DNA of 64,000 nt from Saccharopolyspora elongata (GTDB taxonomy: Bacteria > Actinomycetota > Actinomycetes > Mycobacteriales > Pseudonocardiaceae), in NCBI RefSeq assembly GCF_004348985.1, contig NZ_SMKW01000038.1:1-64000 (forward strand), read 5' to 3'. A program made the translations under genes and the position numbers. Shown here piece after piece: positions 41,974 through 51,279 of this stretch. Positions within the stretch are counted from its first letter, which is position 1. The number at the start of each line of letters is the position of its first letter. A model generated the notes under the pieces. That model was not told the origin of the DNA, did no database searches, and saw only the letters and a list, made by a program, of their open reading frames with translations.

Positions 41974-43710
41974 ATGACAGAGCTGAAAGCCAAGCAGGGC
42001 GGCGAGCTGCAAGCCAGGCAGGGTGGCCTGGGTCAGGACGTCGTTCTGACGGAGACGCAGAACTGGGCGTCGCGCAGCCACGAAGAGCTCTACGCGGCGG
42101 TGCACAACAACAACGACCCCGGTCGGGTCGGCCAGCTCGCGGACGAGTGGAACTCGCTGAGCAGCGACATCGACGAGTCCTCGCAGCGGATGTCGGAGCA
42201 GCTGCGCTCCACTGAAGCGGGCTGGCAGGGCGAGGCGGCCGACGCGGCCCGCTCGGCGATCCAGCAACTGGCCGACTGGAACAGCGACGCGGGTTCGGCC
42301 GCAGGCACGCTGTCGGAACGGATCGCCACCCAGGGCCGGATCATGGAGGTCGCCAAGACCGAGATGCCCGAGCCGGTCAAGGGCAAGGAAAACCTGGCCG
42401 TGACGCTGGTCAGCACCTACACCGCGGGCGATCTCGCAGGCTTCATGCAGGCCACAGCGGACCTGCAGGTCCAGGAGGCCAAGGCCGCCAGCTCGCACGA
42501 GCGCGCCGTCCAGGTCATGGACTGGATGGAGAACGAGTCCCGCAACATCGACAAGGACACGCCGAGCTTCGAGCCCCCGCCGAACCCGGTGGAGCAGATG
42601 CAGGCGTTCACGGCGAAGCGCGCGCTGCCCGCCAGCACCCCGCAGGAGCAGGGCACCCCGGCGGGGGACGCGGTGCCCGCTGGAGCGCCGGGTGGACCCG
42701 GTGCGCCTGGCGGCCCCGGCGGGATGCCGCCCACCCCCACCACGCCGGAGGGCACGAACCCGGCTGCTGCCGGTGGCCCGGGCATGCCCGGTGGTGTTCC
42801 CGGCGGTCCTGGCGGTGGTCCCGGTGGTGTGCCCGGTGGGCCTGGTGCCCCCGGTGGGCAGATGCCGCCGCTGGGCGGGGTTCCCGGTGGTCCTGGTGGC
42901 GTACCCGGGAAACCCGGTGGGATGGACGGTCCGACCAAGGCGATGCCGATGCCCAAGTTCGGCGGCCCTGGTGGGATGGACGGTCCGACCAAGGCGATGC
43001 CGATGCCCAAGTTCGGCGGCCCGAACATGCCGCCGCTGGGCGATGTCTCCGGCACGACGCCGCAGGGCACGAGCCCGCAGAGCTTCAAGCCGCCGCCCCT
43101 GCCCGGTGGGCCAGGTGGTGGCGATCACACGTACCAGCCGCGGCCGTTCGGCCAGGAGGTTCCGCCCGTGCCGGGCGGCAACTGGCCCGGTAACCGTCCC
43201 GGCGGGCCGGGCAACAACAACCAGCCCGGCAGCAACCAGCCGTGGCGGGGCCCGGGCCCGATCCCCGGTGGCGGCCCCGTCGGTGGCGGACCTGTGGGCA
43301 CCGGTCCCGGTGGCGGTGGCGGCGGATTCCGCGGTTCGGTTCCGCCGATCCCGGGCATGGGAGCCGGCGGCGCCGGTGGTTTCGGCGGCGGTGGCGCTGG
43401 TGGCGGTGCCGGTGGCGGCTCGAACATGACCGCCGGCGGTACCTCGGGTACCGGACGTCCGGGTGAGGGCGGTTTCGGCGGCCGGGGCATGGGCGGTGCG
43501 CCTGGCGCGCCCGGTTCCGCCGGCGCGGCCGGGATGGGTGCCGGCCCGATGGGCGGCGCCGGTGCCGGTCAGCGCGGCCGCGGCGAGGAGGACAACGAAC
43601 GCCGGATGAAGTACGTGCAGGGCGGCCAGATCGTCGAGGTGCCCGGCGCCGACCTGCCGCCGCCGGTGATCGGTGAAGGCAAGCGGAAGAAGCGGCAGGA
43701 CAACGAATGA
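41974..43710 (+). CDS. PPE-like ESX substrate with Gly/Pro-rich tail
   Basis: A 578-aa protein. The N-terminal ~180 residues are helical and carry a WQG motif (STEAGWQGEAADAARSAIQQL), as in the WXG100/PPE fold. The rest is low complexity, Gly/Pro/Met-rich, with an exact duplication of 54-base units at 42921 and 42975 (MDGPTKAMPMPKFGGP twice). The C-terminus ends in a conserved charged strip (EEDNERRMKYVQGGQIVEV). The stop overlaps the EspG ATG by four bases, matching the known need of PPE proteins for the EspG chaperone. Confidence 0.8.
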   Translation: MTELKAKQGGELQARQGGLGQDVVLTETQNWASRSHEELYAAVHNNNDPGRVGQLADEWNSLSSDIDESSQRMSEQLRSTEAGWQGEAADAARSAIQQLADWNSDAGSAAGTLSERIATQGRIMEVAKTEMPEPVKGKENLAVTLVSTYTAGDLAGFMQATADLQVQEAKAASSHERAVQVMDWMENESRNIDKDTPSFEPPPNPVEQMQAFTAKRALPASTPQEQGTPAGDAVPAGAPGGPGAPGGPGGMPPTPTTPEGTNPAAAGGPGMPGGVPGGPGGGPGGVPGGPGAPGGQMPPLGGVPGGPGGVPGKPGGMDGPTKAMPMPKFGGPGGMDGPTKAMPMPKFGGPNMPPLGDVSGTTPQGTSPQSFKPPPLPGGPGGGDHTYQPRPFGQEVPPVPGGNWPGNRPGGPGNNNQPGSNQPWRGPGPIPGGGPVGGGPVGTGPGGGGGGFRGSVPPIPGMGAGGAGGFGGGGAGGGAGGGSNMTAGGTSGTGRPGEGGFGGRGMGGAPGAPGSAGAAGMGAGPMGGAGAGQRGRGEEDNERRMKYVQGGQIVEVPGADLPPPVIGEGKRKKRQDNE

Positions 43711-44468
43711 CGACCACGACAGCACCGAACTTCGTGCTGACCGCCGCCGAGTACGACCTGGTCAACGGCGCACTCGGCTTCGGTCGCCCGAAGTTCCCGC
43801 TGCAGGTGCCCAGTCTGGGCCGGACGATGGAGGAACGCGCCGACCTCGCCGCCGACGCGTTCCGCTCGCTGGCCGGCCGCGGTCTCGCGAAGGGCGATGA
43901 GCTCGACGAGGACCTGGTGGCGATGCTCCGGTTGCTGGTGGAGCACGAGACCTCGGTGGACGCGGTCGGTCACCTCGGTGCACCGGTGCAGGCCTTCGCG
44001 GCGGCGACCCACCGCTCCGGAGTGCTGGCCCAGCTGGCCGGCGACCAGCTGCTGCTGACCGAGATCCGGCCCACCGCGCTGGCCCTGGCCGCGGTGAGCG
44101 TGCTGCCGCCCGGCGAACCCGGCACCAAGCGCACGCTGTCGCTGCGCAAGGAGCAGCTGAACAGCGCGCTCGAAGAGGATGAAGACGACCCGTTCGGCGG
44201 GGACTACGACGACGAGACCGCGCTGGTCCGGGCAGGTCTGTCCGGATCGGAAGCCGCGGCGCTGGCCGAGCTGTCCGAAACCCGCATCGGTGGCGGGCAG
44301 TTCGGTGTGACGCACCGCTCGGAGCGGTCGTCGACGCTGGTCACCTGGTTCGACACCAACGAGGGCCGTTACCTGATGGTCAGCGAAGGCGCCTGGTTGA
44401 GCATCGCCCCGGCAGACAACCGCCGCATCGAAAACCGTCTGGCCGAAGTCCTGGGCAAACTCGACTGA
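43707..44468 (+). CDS. ESX secretion-associated chaperone EspG family
   Basis: A 253-aa EspG-like protein. Family traits: FVLTAAEYDLVNGALGFGRPKFPL at the N-terminus, a central beta-sheet, LAALSETRIGGGQFGV-type strand (LSETRIGGGQFGV) and a C-terminal WFDTNEGRYLMVSEGAWLSIAP. EspG binds the helical tip of PPE-type substrates in the cytosol and keeps them soluble until export. Start ATG overlaps the PPE-like stop (ATGA), so stoichiometric expression is expected. A repeat-rich ESX protein gene follows 20 bases later. Confidence 0.85.
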   Translation: MTTTTAPNFVLTAAEYDLVNGALGFGRPKFPLQVPSLGRTMEERADLAADAFRSLAGRGLAKGDELDEDLVAMLRLLVEHETSVDAVGHLGAPVQAFAAATHRSGVLAQLAGDQLLLTEIRPTALALAAVSVLPPGEPGTKRTLSLRKEQLNSALEEDEDDPFGGDYDDETALVRAGLSGSEAAALAELSETRIGGGQFGVTHRSERSSTLVTWFDTNEGRYLMVSEGAWLSIAPADNRRIENRLAEVLGKLD

Positions 44469-44488
44469 CGAGCTGAAGAGGTACAGCC

Positions 44489-45559
44489 ATGACGTTCCAG
44501 GTCGAAGCCGAGGACCTGACCGCGCACGCCAGCCACCTGGATGGTCTGGCGGACCGCTTCGACACCGCGATCTCCGCTGCTGAGCAGGCGATGTCCGACG
44601 ATGCCTACGGTTTGCTGTGCTCGTTCCTCCCACCCATCATCAACCCGATGGAGGAGGAGGGCATGGACGCGCTCAAGGCCGCCAAGGAGGGCGTCGCCAC
44701 CACGGCGGACAACGTGCGCCAGACGGCCAAGGAGTACCAGGAGACCGACGAGGCGGGCGCGGACAACTTCGGCAAGTTCGACGACGCGGTGCGGGTCAAG
44801 GAATCCGCCGTCGCGCAGCTCGGCGTCCCGGCGTCGGCTGGCGGGGTGTCGGGATCCGGTTCGGCGGGCGTCCCGTCGGGCTCGGACGAGAGCACGACGC
44901 CGTCCGGGTACAACGCGCAGTCCGGCGGTGCGGGCCAGGGCATGCCGCAGGAGTTCGCGGGACGTTCGGCATCCGGCCCGGTGATGAACTCCGACGACGA
45001 GTCGTCCGCGCAGAAGCAGGGAACCATCCCCGCGTCGGCACCGAGCTACCCGGCGGAGCAGGGAACGCCGATGGAGCCGAAGCAGATGGCGGAGGGTGCT
45101 CAGCGGTTCGAGCCGAAGCAGATGGCCGAAGGCGCTCAGCGGCCGGAGCCGTTCCAGCAGGCCGAGCCGATGCAGCGGTTTGAGGCGAAGCAGATGGCTG
45201 AGCCGGCGCAGCAGTTCGAGGCGAAGCAGCAGGTGACGCCTGCGTCGTACGCGGAGCCGATGCAGCGGCCGGAGCCGTTCCAGCGAGCGGAGGGTACTCA
45301 GCGGCCGGAGCCGTTCCGGATGGCCGAGCCGGTACAGACGTTCGAGGCGAAGCAGATGGCTGAGCCGATGCATCAGGCGGAGCCGAAGCAGATGGCCGAG
45401 CCGTTCCAGCAGGCAGAAGGTGCTCAGCGGGCGGAGCCGTTCCAGATGGCCGAGCCGGTGCAGACGTTCGAGGCGAAGCAGACGGCTGAGCCGGTGCAGC
45501 GCTTCGAGCCGTCGCAGCAGGGGGAACCGCGGCAGTACAGGACGCCGCCGACGCAGTAG
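44489..45559 (+). CDS. ESX-associated protein with 12-residue repeats, ends at internal TAG
   Basis: A 356-aa protein. Residues 1-105 form an ESX-1-associated (DUF2580-like) helical domain: MTFQVEAEDLTAHASHLDGL, a central Met/Glu helix and AKEYQETDEAGADNF. A Ser/Gly linker leads to 12-13 copies of a 12-residue repeat from about residue 194, of the form F/P-E-P/A-K/F-Q-M-A-E-P/G-x-Q-R. A TAG at 45557-45559 ends the frame, yet the same frame continues for 33 more codons with another intact repeat (YEPKQMTDDAQR) to a TGA at 45659. The TAG may be a recent mutation or an assembly error. Confidence 0.75.
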   Translation: MTFQVEAEDLTAHASHLDGLADRFDTAISAAEQAMSDDAYGLLCSFLPPIINPMEEEGMDALKAAKEGVATTADNVRQTAKEYQETDEAGADNFGKFDDAVRVKESAVAQLGVPASAGGVSGSGSAGVPSGSDESTTPSGYNAQSGGAGQGMPQEFAGRSASGPVMNSDDESSAQKQGTIPASAPSYPAEQGTPMEPKQMAEGAQRFEPKQMAEGAQRPEPFQQAEPMQRFEAKQMAEPAQQFEAKQQVTPASYAEPMQRPEPFQRAEGTQRPEPFRMAEPVQTFEAKQMAEPMHQAEPKQMAEPFQQAEGAQRAEPFQMAEPVQTFEAKQTAEPVQRFEPSQQGEPRQYRTPPTQ

Positions 45560-45661
45560 GTGGAGCCGTCGCAGCGGTACGAGCCGAAGCAGATGACGGA
45601 CGACGCTCAGCGGCCGGGAGTGCTGCCGGCCCGCACCTGGGCGCAGGCGGTTCGCAGATGA
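45560..45661 (+). pseudogene. Detached 3' end of the repeat gene
   Basis: 33 in-frame codons after the TAG at 45557, containing VEPSQR and YEPKQMTDDAQR repeats and ending ARTWAQAVRR before TGA at 45659-45661. It keeps the repeat register, so the original gene most likely ended here. An in-frame GTG at 45560 has no ribosome site. Confidence 0.6.
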
Positions 45662-45683
45662 AGAGTTCTTTGGAGGTTGTGCA

Positions 45684-46277
45684 ATGCCGGGCCAGAACCA
45701 GGGCGGCTTCGCTGCGATCGGGGCCGACCCGGACGAAGCGGAGCGGCGGATCCAGGAGTGGGCGAAGGGCTTCGAGGAGAAGGCCCAGCGCTACCAGGCC
45801 ATGCAGGCCGAGACCGAGCAGCTGCGGCTGACCGCGACCAGCGACGGCGGCCACATCAAGGTCACGGTGCGCGCCGACGGCAGCGTGACGGACCTGGAGT
45901 TCACCGACAAGGTCCGCTCGTTGCCGCCGTCGGAGCTGGCCAGCCAGATCCTGTCCACGATGCACCGCGCGCAGTCCGACATCGCCAACAAGGTCGGCGC
46001 GACGATGTCGGCCCACCTCGGCGACGAGGACCTGGAAACGCGCACGATGATGCTGGACAACCTCCGCGAGCGCTTCCCCGAAGAGCCGGAGGACGAGTCC
46101 GACGAGCCCGAGGTCTCCTCGAAGTGGGACGCCCCCGCGGACGAAGAAGCGGCTCCGCCGCCTCCCCCGCCGGCACCCCCGGCTGCGTCGAACCCGCCCG
46201 CAGCGCCGAAGAAGCGGCCCAACTTCGAGGACGATGACGACGAGTTCGGCCCCGACTTCGACCCCCTGCGCGACTGA
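45684..46277 (+). CDS. YbaB/EbfC-family nucleoid-associated protein
   Basis: A 197-aa protein whose first ~115 residues match the YbaB fold: a long N-terminal helix (EAERRIQEWAKGFEEKAQRY) followed by HIKVTVRADGSVTDLEF and DLETRTMMLDNL. The tail is Pro-rich and very acidic (EDDDDEFGPDFDPLRD). YbaB proteins bind DNA as dimers; the copies found beside ESX genes in actinomycetes are thought to be WXG100-like partners of secreted proteins rather than nucleoid proteins. A GGAGG site precedes the ATG. Located between the repeat protein and the RHS toxin gene. Confidence 0.85.
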   Translation: MPGQNQGGFAAIGADPDEAERRIQEWAKGFEEKAQRYQAMQAETEQLRLTATSDGGHIKVTVRADGSVTDLEFTDKVRSLPPSELASQILSTMHRAQSDIANKVGATMSAHLGDEDLETRTMMLDNLRERFPEEPEDESDEPEVSSKWDAPADEEAAPPPPPPAPPAASNPPAAPKKRPNFEDDDDEFGPDFDPLRD

Positions 46278-46377
46278 CTTCCTGCCGCCCAGTGCACCGG
46301 CACCCGGCCTGGCTCACCTCAGCGGGTGACGTCGGTCTTGACGTGCCCTCGACCTGATCTTCTCCTGGAGTGTTGTC

Positions 46378-49300
46378 ATGACGAATCCGCTGGTGGCGGA
46401 GCGCAAGGATTCGACGGAGTCGTTCAGCGGTATTCCGATCATGGAGTCCGTTGATGAGACGAAGAAGGCGATCGAGTCCGGGGACTGGGCGTCCGGTGTG
46501 ATGGGTGCGGTGGGCACCGGTCTGGACGCGCTCGGCATGGCGTTGGATCCGTTCGGGTCGATCCTCGCGGCTGGTGTCGGCTGGTTGATGGAGCACGTGG
46601 GTCCGTTGTCGGACGCGCTGGATGCGTTGACCGGTGATGCGGATCAGATCAAGGCGCATTCGGAGACGTGGAAGAACGTCGCCGCCGAGCTCGGTGAGAT
46701 CAACACCGAGATGACCAACATGGTCAACAGTGATGTCGCGGACTGGGCCGGTGATGCGGCGGATTCCTATCGGAAGCGCAGTGAGGACACGGGCAAGCTG
46801 ATCGAGGCGGCGCAGAAGGCCGCTGAGGGTGCCTCGGAAGGCGTCGGCACGGCGGGTGAGGTCGTGGCGGCGGTGCGCACGTTGGTGCGTGACATCATCG
46901 CCGAGCTGGTCGGTCATCTGGTGTCGTGGGCGTTGCAGGTGCTGGCCACGTTGGGTATCGCGATGGCCTGGGTGGTGCCTCAGGTCGTCACGGCGGTGGC
47001 CAAGACGGTGGCCAAAATCGCTGATGTCACCACCAAGCTTGTGAAGGCGATGAAGGCGCTGGGCAAGCTGATGAAGAAGCTGGGTGACGGCTTCGGTGAT
47101 GCGAAGAAGGCCCTCGACAAGATCAAGAAGGACAAGGGCGGCTCCAGCAACAAGCCCGACAGCCCCGCTCCGACCCGTTCGACGGGCAACGACGGGAACG
47201 GCTCCAGGGGCGGTTCCGGCGACCACTCCACGCCGAACCGGAACACCGGTGACAACGGCCCGTCGCAGACCTCCTCGACCTCCTACGACGGGGGGTCGTC
47301 CAACCGGTCCGGGGGCAACGGCGGCTCGCAGGGCGGCGACCGCTCGCTCGGCGGCAACGACGGATCGCCCACGCCCGGCTCGAATTCCCGCTCCCAGTCG
47401 CCGAGCAACAACTCCCCGGCTTCGACGCGGTCGAACAACAAGCCGGATGGTTCCAGCAACAAGCCGGACAACCCCAGGGACCGGTCGATCAAGGGTGAGG
47501 ACATCTGCACCGGGGGCTCCGAGCCGGTCGACCTCGCCACCGGTCACATGGTGATGACCGAGAAGGACCTGGAGATCCAGGGCCCGCTGAGCCTGGTGCT
47601 GCAGCGGATGTACGTCTCGTCGTACCGGGCGGGGCGTTGGTTCGGCCAGTCGTGGGCCTCGACGCTGGACCAGCGGCTGGAGGTCGACGCGGAGAACGTC
47701 TGCTACTTCTCCCCGGACGGGATGATCCTGGTCTACCCACTGCCGTCGGCGGAAGCCCCGGTGCTGCCGGTCGAAGGCCCGCGGTGGCCGTTGCACCTGG
47801 ACGAGGACGGCGGCTACAGCCTGGAGAACGCGCAGCTGAACCAGATCCTCCGATTCGGCCCGCCGACCGGGCGCGACCCGGTGCTGCCGTTGCTGTCGGT
47901 CGAGGACGAGGACGGTCGCCGGCTCGACGTCGAGCACCGCCGGTTCGGCCCGCCCAAGGCGATCCAGCATTCCGACGGGTACCGGGTGGAGATCGACAGC
48001 GAGCAGGAGCGAATCACCGCGCTCCGCGTGGTCGACCCGGAACGCGACCTCGACGTGCTGGTGATGCGGTACGGCTACGACGCCAAGGGCCGCCTGGCCG
48101 AGGTGGTCAACTCCTCGGGCAAGGCTCTGCTGTTCCAGTACGACAGCGCGGGCAGGCTGACGGAGTGGCAGGACCGCAACGGGTTCTGGTTCCGCTACAT
48201 CTACGACGAGCACGGCCGCTGCGTCCGGACGGTGGGCGACAAGGGCTTCTTCGACTCCACCTTCACCTACGACGAGTCGATCACCCGGTACACCGATTCC
48301 TTGGGCGGCGTCAAGGAATTCGAGTTCAACGACGCGAAGCAGCTCGTGCGGGAGTCCGACGCGCTCGGCAACACCACGCTGTCGACGTGGGATCGCTACG
48401 ACCGGTTGCTCGACCGGACCGATCCGCTGGGCCGGACCACGTACTACCAGTACGACAGCCTGGGCAAGCCGAGGTGGATCACGCGCCCGGACGGAAGCAC
48501 CGTCCGGCTGTACCTCGCCGAGGACGGCACCGTCTCCTCGATCGAGGTGAAGGACGGTGAGCGCACCTGGGCGCGTGCCTACGACGGCGAGGCGTTGGAC
48601 CCGTTCAGCGGAAAGGTCGGCGCAGCACCGCGACTCAGCGTCGAGAGCATCCGATCCGGACGCGCCGAGACCACCGAACCGGAACTCACCGAGCCCGCCG
48701 ACCCCCGGCTGCTGGACCTGTTCGGACGCCCCCGGGAGACGACGACGCCGGGTGGCGGGCGGATCCAGCTCGGCTGGACCGTGGAAGGCCGTCGTTCCTG
48801 GCGCGTCGACTCGCTGGGCAACAGGGTGCAGTGGCGCTACGACCCCGAGGGCAACCAGATCGCGCAGGTCGACGAGATCGGCGGGGTGACCGCCACCGAG
48901 TACGGCCCGTTCGAGGTCGAGCTGGCCAGCGTCGACCAGACCGGGGCGCGCACCACGCGCACCTTCGACACCGAGCGGAGGCTGACCTCCGTCACGAATC
49001 CGCAGGGCCAGACCTGGCGCTACGTCTACGACCTCGCGGGCAGGGTGGTCGAGGAGCACGACTTCGACGGCCGGGTGCTGCGCTACGCCTACGACCCGGC
49101 GGGACAGCTCGTGCGCTCGGTCAACGGTGCGGGCGAGGAGACCGAATACGTCTACGACGCGCTCGGCAACCTGGTCGAGTGGCGGGCTCCCTCGGGCGTC
49201 ACCAAGTACGCCTATTCACCCGTCGGCCACCTGATCCGGGCGACCAACGACGACGCCGTCCTCGAGTTCGAGCGGGACGACCAGGGACGCATCACCGCGG

Positions 49301-51264
49301 AGACCATCAACGGCCGGTCGGTCACGTTCGCCTACGACAGCGAGCACGGCGTGATCCGGCGGCAGACGCCGTCCGGGGTGGCCAGCGCCTGGAACTACGA
49401 CGCCGCCGGCCGGGCGACCGGCCTGTCCTTCGCCGGGCATTCGCTGAACTTCGGCTACGACGCCGCCGGTCAGCAGATCAACCGCTCGATCGACGGCGCG
49501 GTGACCCTCGTGCAGTCGTACGACGGCGAGCAGCGGCTCACCTCGCAGGCGGTCACGGAACGCTCGGGTCGGCAAGTGCTGCGGCGACGGTTCCTCTACC
49601 GACCCGACGGCAAGCTGATCGGCACCGACGACGGGCTCTCCGGGAGCATTCGCTACCAGATCGACCCGTCCGGCCGGGTGGTCGAGGTCATCGCACCGGA
49701 CCGGCGGGAGAGCTACCGGTACGACGGGTCGGGGAACGTCGTCGCGTCCAACGGCCTCAACGATGCCGAGACCGGTCCGCGGCGCTATGCGGGCAACAGC
49801 CTGATCGCCGCGGGGGCGGTCACCTTCCAGCACGATGCGCAGGGCAGGCTGGTCCTCCGCGCCGACAACACCGGCCGGAATTGGCGCTATGCGTGGGATT
49901 CCTACGACCGGCTGGTCGCGGTGACGACCCCGGAGGGCGTCATCTGGCGGTACCGGTACGACCCGGTCGGCCGGCGGATCGCCAAGCAGCGACTCGCTCC
50001 CGACCTGTCCACGGTGGCCGAGCAGACCGACTTCGTCTGGGACGGCGGGACGCTGATCGAGCAGGTGCACACCGACGCCGGCGGCCGCCGCACGGTGACG
50101 ACCTGGGCGCATCATCCGGACGACGACGCGCCCGTCGCCCAGCTCGAGCGCGGCGCGGGTGCGCAGGAGCGGTTCCACTCGGTCATCACCGACCAGGTGG
50201 GGACGGCGACCGATCTGGTCGATCCCAGCGGAATGCTCACCTGGCACGGCCGAAACAGCCTGTGGGGCAGGGAATTGCCTGCCCCGCCAGCCGCCGCCGG
50301 CACGCCGCTGCGGTTCCCCGGCCAGTACGCCGACCTCGAAACCGGCCTGAACTACAACGTCTACCGCTACTACAACCCGGCAACCGGTCGTTACCTCAGC
50401 CAGGACCCGCTGGGGCTCGCCCCGGCCCCGAACCCCGTCGCCTACGTCGGCAACCCGCACAGCGCCAAGGACCCGCTGGGGCTGATGCCGAAGAAGGGCG
50501 GCGGGAAGGGCGGCCAGGGCCAGGGGGCCACCGCGGGGTCGAAGGACAAGACCGGGCGCAAGCACGGGGCCCCGAACACGCCGGAGACCGGGAACAACGG
50601 GCAAGGCCCTTCGAACCAGGGCGGCAGCAACACGGACCGGCCGGAGCCCAAGGCGCTCGAGCAGAAGCCCGTGGGGACGTACGACGTGAACGGCAAGAAG
50701 TACAACGTCGAGGTCGAAGCCCACCAGAACAAGCACCAGACCACCCACATCACCGGGATGGACAACAAGAACGTCAGCAACTCCGGCGCCAACAAGTTCC
50801 CGGAGAACGTCGGCGATCAGGCGCACAAGGACTACTTCGGCAAGAACGCCGCGGAGATCGCGGACCTCAAACGCCAGGAGAAGTTGGAGGCCTACAAGGA
50901 CGGGGGCACCGCCGACGCTCGCTTCGAGGCGAAGCGGGAGCGGGATCAGGCCTGGGAGGACCTCCGGAAGGGCGAGAAGTCCTACGCCGAGTACAAGGCT
51001 GCGAACGACCGCTACCAGGAGGCCGCGAAGGCGGACGACAAGGCGAGCAAGGATCTCGACAAGATCAGCCACGACGGCTTCAGGCGCCCGGACGGATCGA
51101 TCTACGAGGGCGCCAATCCGGCGCAGAGCGTCGATGGCGTCCGATACCAGGTGTCGGGCAACTTCAGCGGCGGTTCCAACGACGTGAGCTACCACTGCTA
51201 CCCGGGCACCAAGAAGCAGTCGGTCTGGGACAACCAGTACGGCGACATGTTCAAGAAGTTCTAG
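46378..51264 (+). CDS. RHS-repeat polymorphic toxin with ESX-type N-terminus
   Basis: A 1628-aa protein. Residues 1-170: helical WXG-like export domain (SETWKNVAAELGEI; WAGDAADSYRKR near 123). About 175-205: hydrophobic helices. About 260-370: Ser/Asn/Gly linker. About 375-1365: RHS/YD shell starting at GSEPVDLATGHMVM (DUF6531) with many YD repeats (YDSAGRLTEW), closing with LNYNVYRYYNPATGRYLSQDPLGL, the self-cleavage-type core end. The last ~260 residues are a distinct Lys/Asp/Asn-rich domain ending DNQYGDMFKKF, the presumed toxin; I do not recognise its family. No immunity gene follows: the next element is a repeat and a ROK gene on the other strand. ATG has a GGAG site. Confidence 0.9.
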   Translation: MTNPLVAERKDSTESFSGIPIMESVDETKKAIESGDWASGVMGAVGTGLDALGMALDPFGSILAAGVGWLMEHVGPLSDALDALTGDADQIKAHSETWKNVAAELGEINTEMTNMVNSDVADWAGDAADSYRKRSEDTGKLIEAAQKAAEGASEGVGTAGEVVAAVRTLVRDIIAELVGHLVSWALQVLATLGIAMAWVVPQVVTAVAKTVAKIADVTTKLVKAMKALGKLMKKLGDGFGDAKKALDKIKKDKGGSSNKPDSPAPTRSTGNDGNGSRGGSGDHSTPNRNTGDNGPSQTSSTSYDGGSSNRSGGNGGSQGGDRSLGGNDGSPTPGSNSRSQSPSNNSPASTRSNNKPDGSSNKPDNPRDRSIKGEDICTGGSEPVDLATGHMVMTEKDLEIQGPLSLVLQRMYVSSYRAGRWFGQSWASTLDQRLEVDAENVCYFSPDGMILVYPLPSAEAPVLPVEGPRWPLHLDEDGGYSLENAQLNQILRFGPPTGRDPVLPLLSVEDEDGRRLDVEHRRFGPPKAIQHSDGYRVEIDSEQERITALRVVDPERDLDVLVMRYGYDAKGRLAEVVNSSGKALLFQYDSAGRLTEWQDRNGFWFRYIYDEHGRCVRTVGDKGFFDSTFTYDESITRYTDSLGGVKEFEFNDAKQLVRESDALGNTTLSTWDRYDRLLDRTDPLGRTTYYQYDSLGKPRWITRPDGSTVRLYLAEDGTVSSIEVKDGERTWARAYDGEALDPFSGKVGAAPRLSVESIRSGRAETTEPELTEPADPRLLDLFGRPRETTTPGGGRIQLGWTVEGRRSWRVDSLGNRVQWRYDPEGNQIAQVDEIGGVTATEYGPFEVELASVDQTGARTTRTFDTERRLTSVTNPQGQTWRYVYDLAGRVVEEHDFDGRVLRYAYDPAGQLVRSVNGAGEETEYVYDALGNLVEWRAPSGVTKYAYSPVGHLIRATNDDAVLEFERDDQGRITAETINGRSVTFAYDSEHGVIRRQTPSGVASAWNYDAAGRATGLSFAGHSLNFGYDAAGQQINRSIDGAVTLVQSYDGEQRLTSQAVTERSGRQVLRRRFLYRPDGKLIGTDDGLSGSIRYQIDPSGRVVEVIAPDRRESYRYDGSGNVVASNGLNDAETGPRRYAGNSLIAAGAVTFQHDAQGRLVLRADNTGRNWRYAWDSYDRLVAVTTPEGVIWRYRYDPVGRRIAKQRLAPDLSTVAEQTDFVWDGGTLIEQVHTDAGGRRTVTTWAHHPDDDAPVAQLERGAGAQERFHSVITDQVGTATDLVDPSGMLTWHGRNSLWGRELPAPPAAAGTPLRFPGQYADLETGLNYNVYRYYNPATGRYLSQDPLGLAPAPNPVAYVGNPHSAKDPLGLMPKKGGGKGGQGQGATAGSKDKTGRKHGAPNTPETGNNGQGPSNQGGSNTDRPEPKALEQKPVGTYDVNGKKYNVEVEAHQNKHQTTHITGMDNKNVSNSGANKFPENVGDQAHKDYFGKNAAEIADLKRQEKLEAYKDGGTADARFEAKRERDQAWEDLRKGEKSYAEYKAANDRYQEAAKADDKASKDLDKISHDGFRRPDGSIYEGANPAQSVDGVRYQVSGNFSGGSNDVSYHCYPGTKKQSVWDNQYGDMFKKF

Positions 51265-51279
51265 TGAGGTTTTTCCAAC

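Noticed and set aside
45901-49059. A minus-strand open frame of about 1050 codons opposite the YbaB and RHS genes.
   Set aside because: No domain or ribosome site, and composition is the mirror of RHS repeats.
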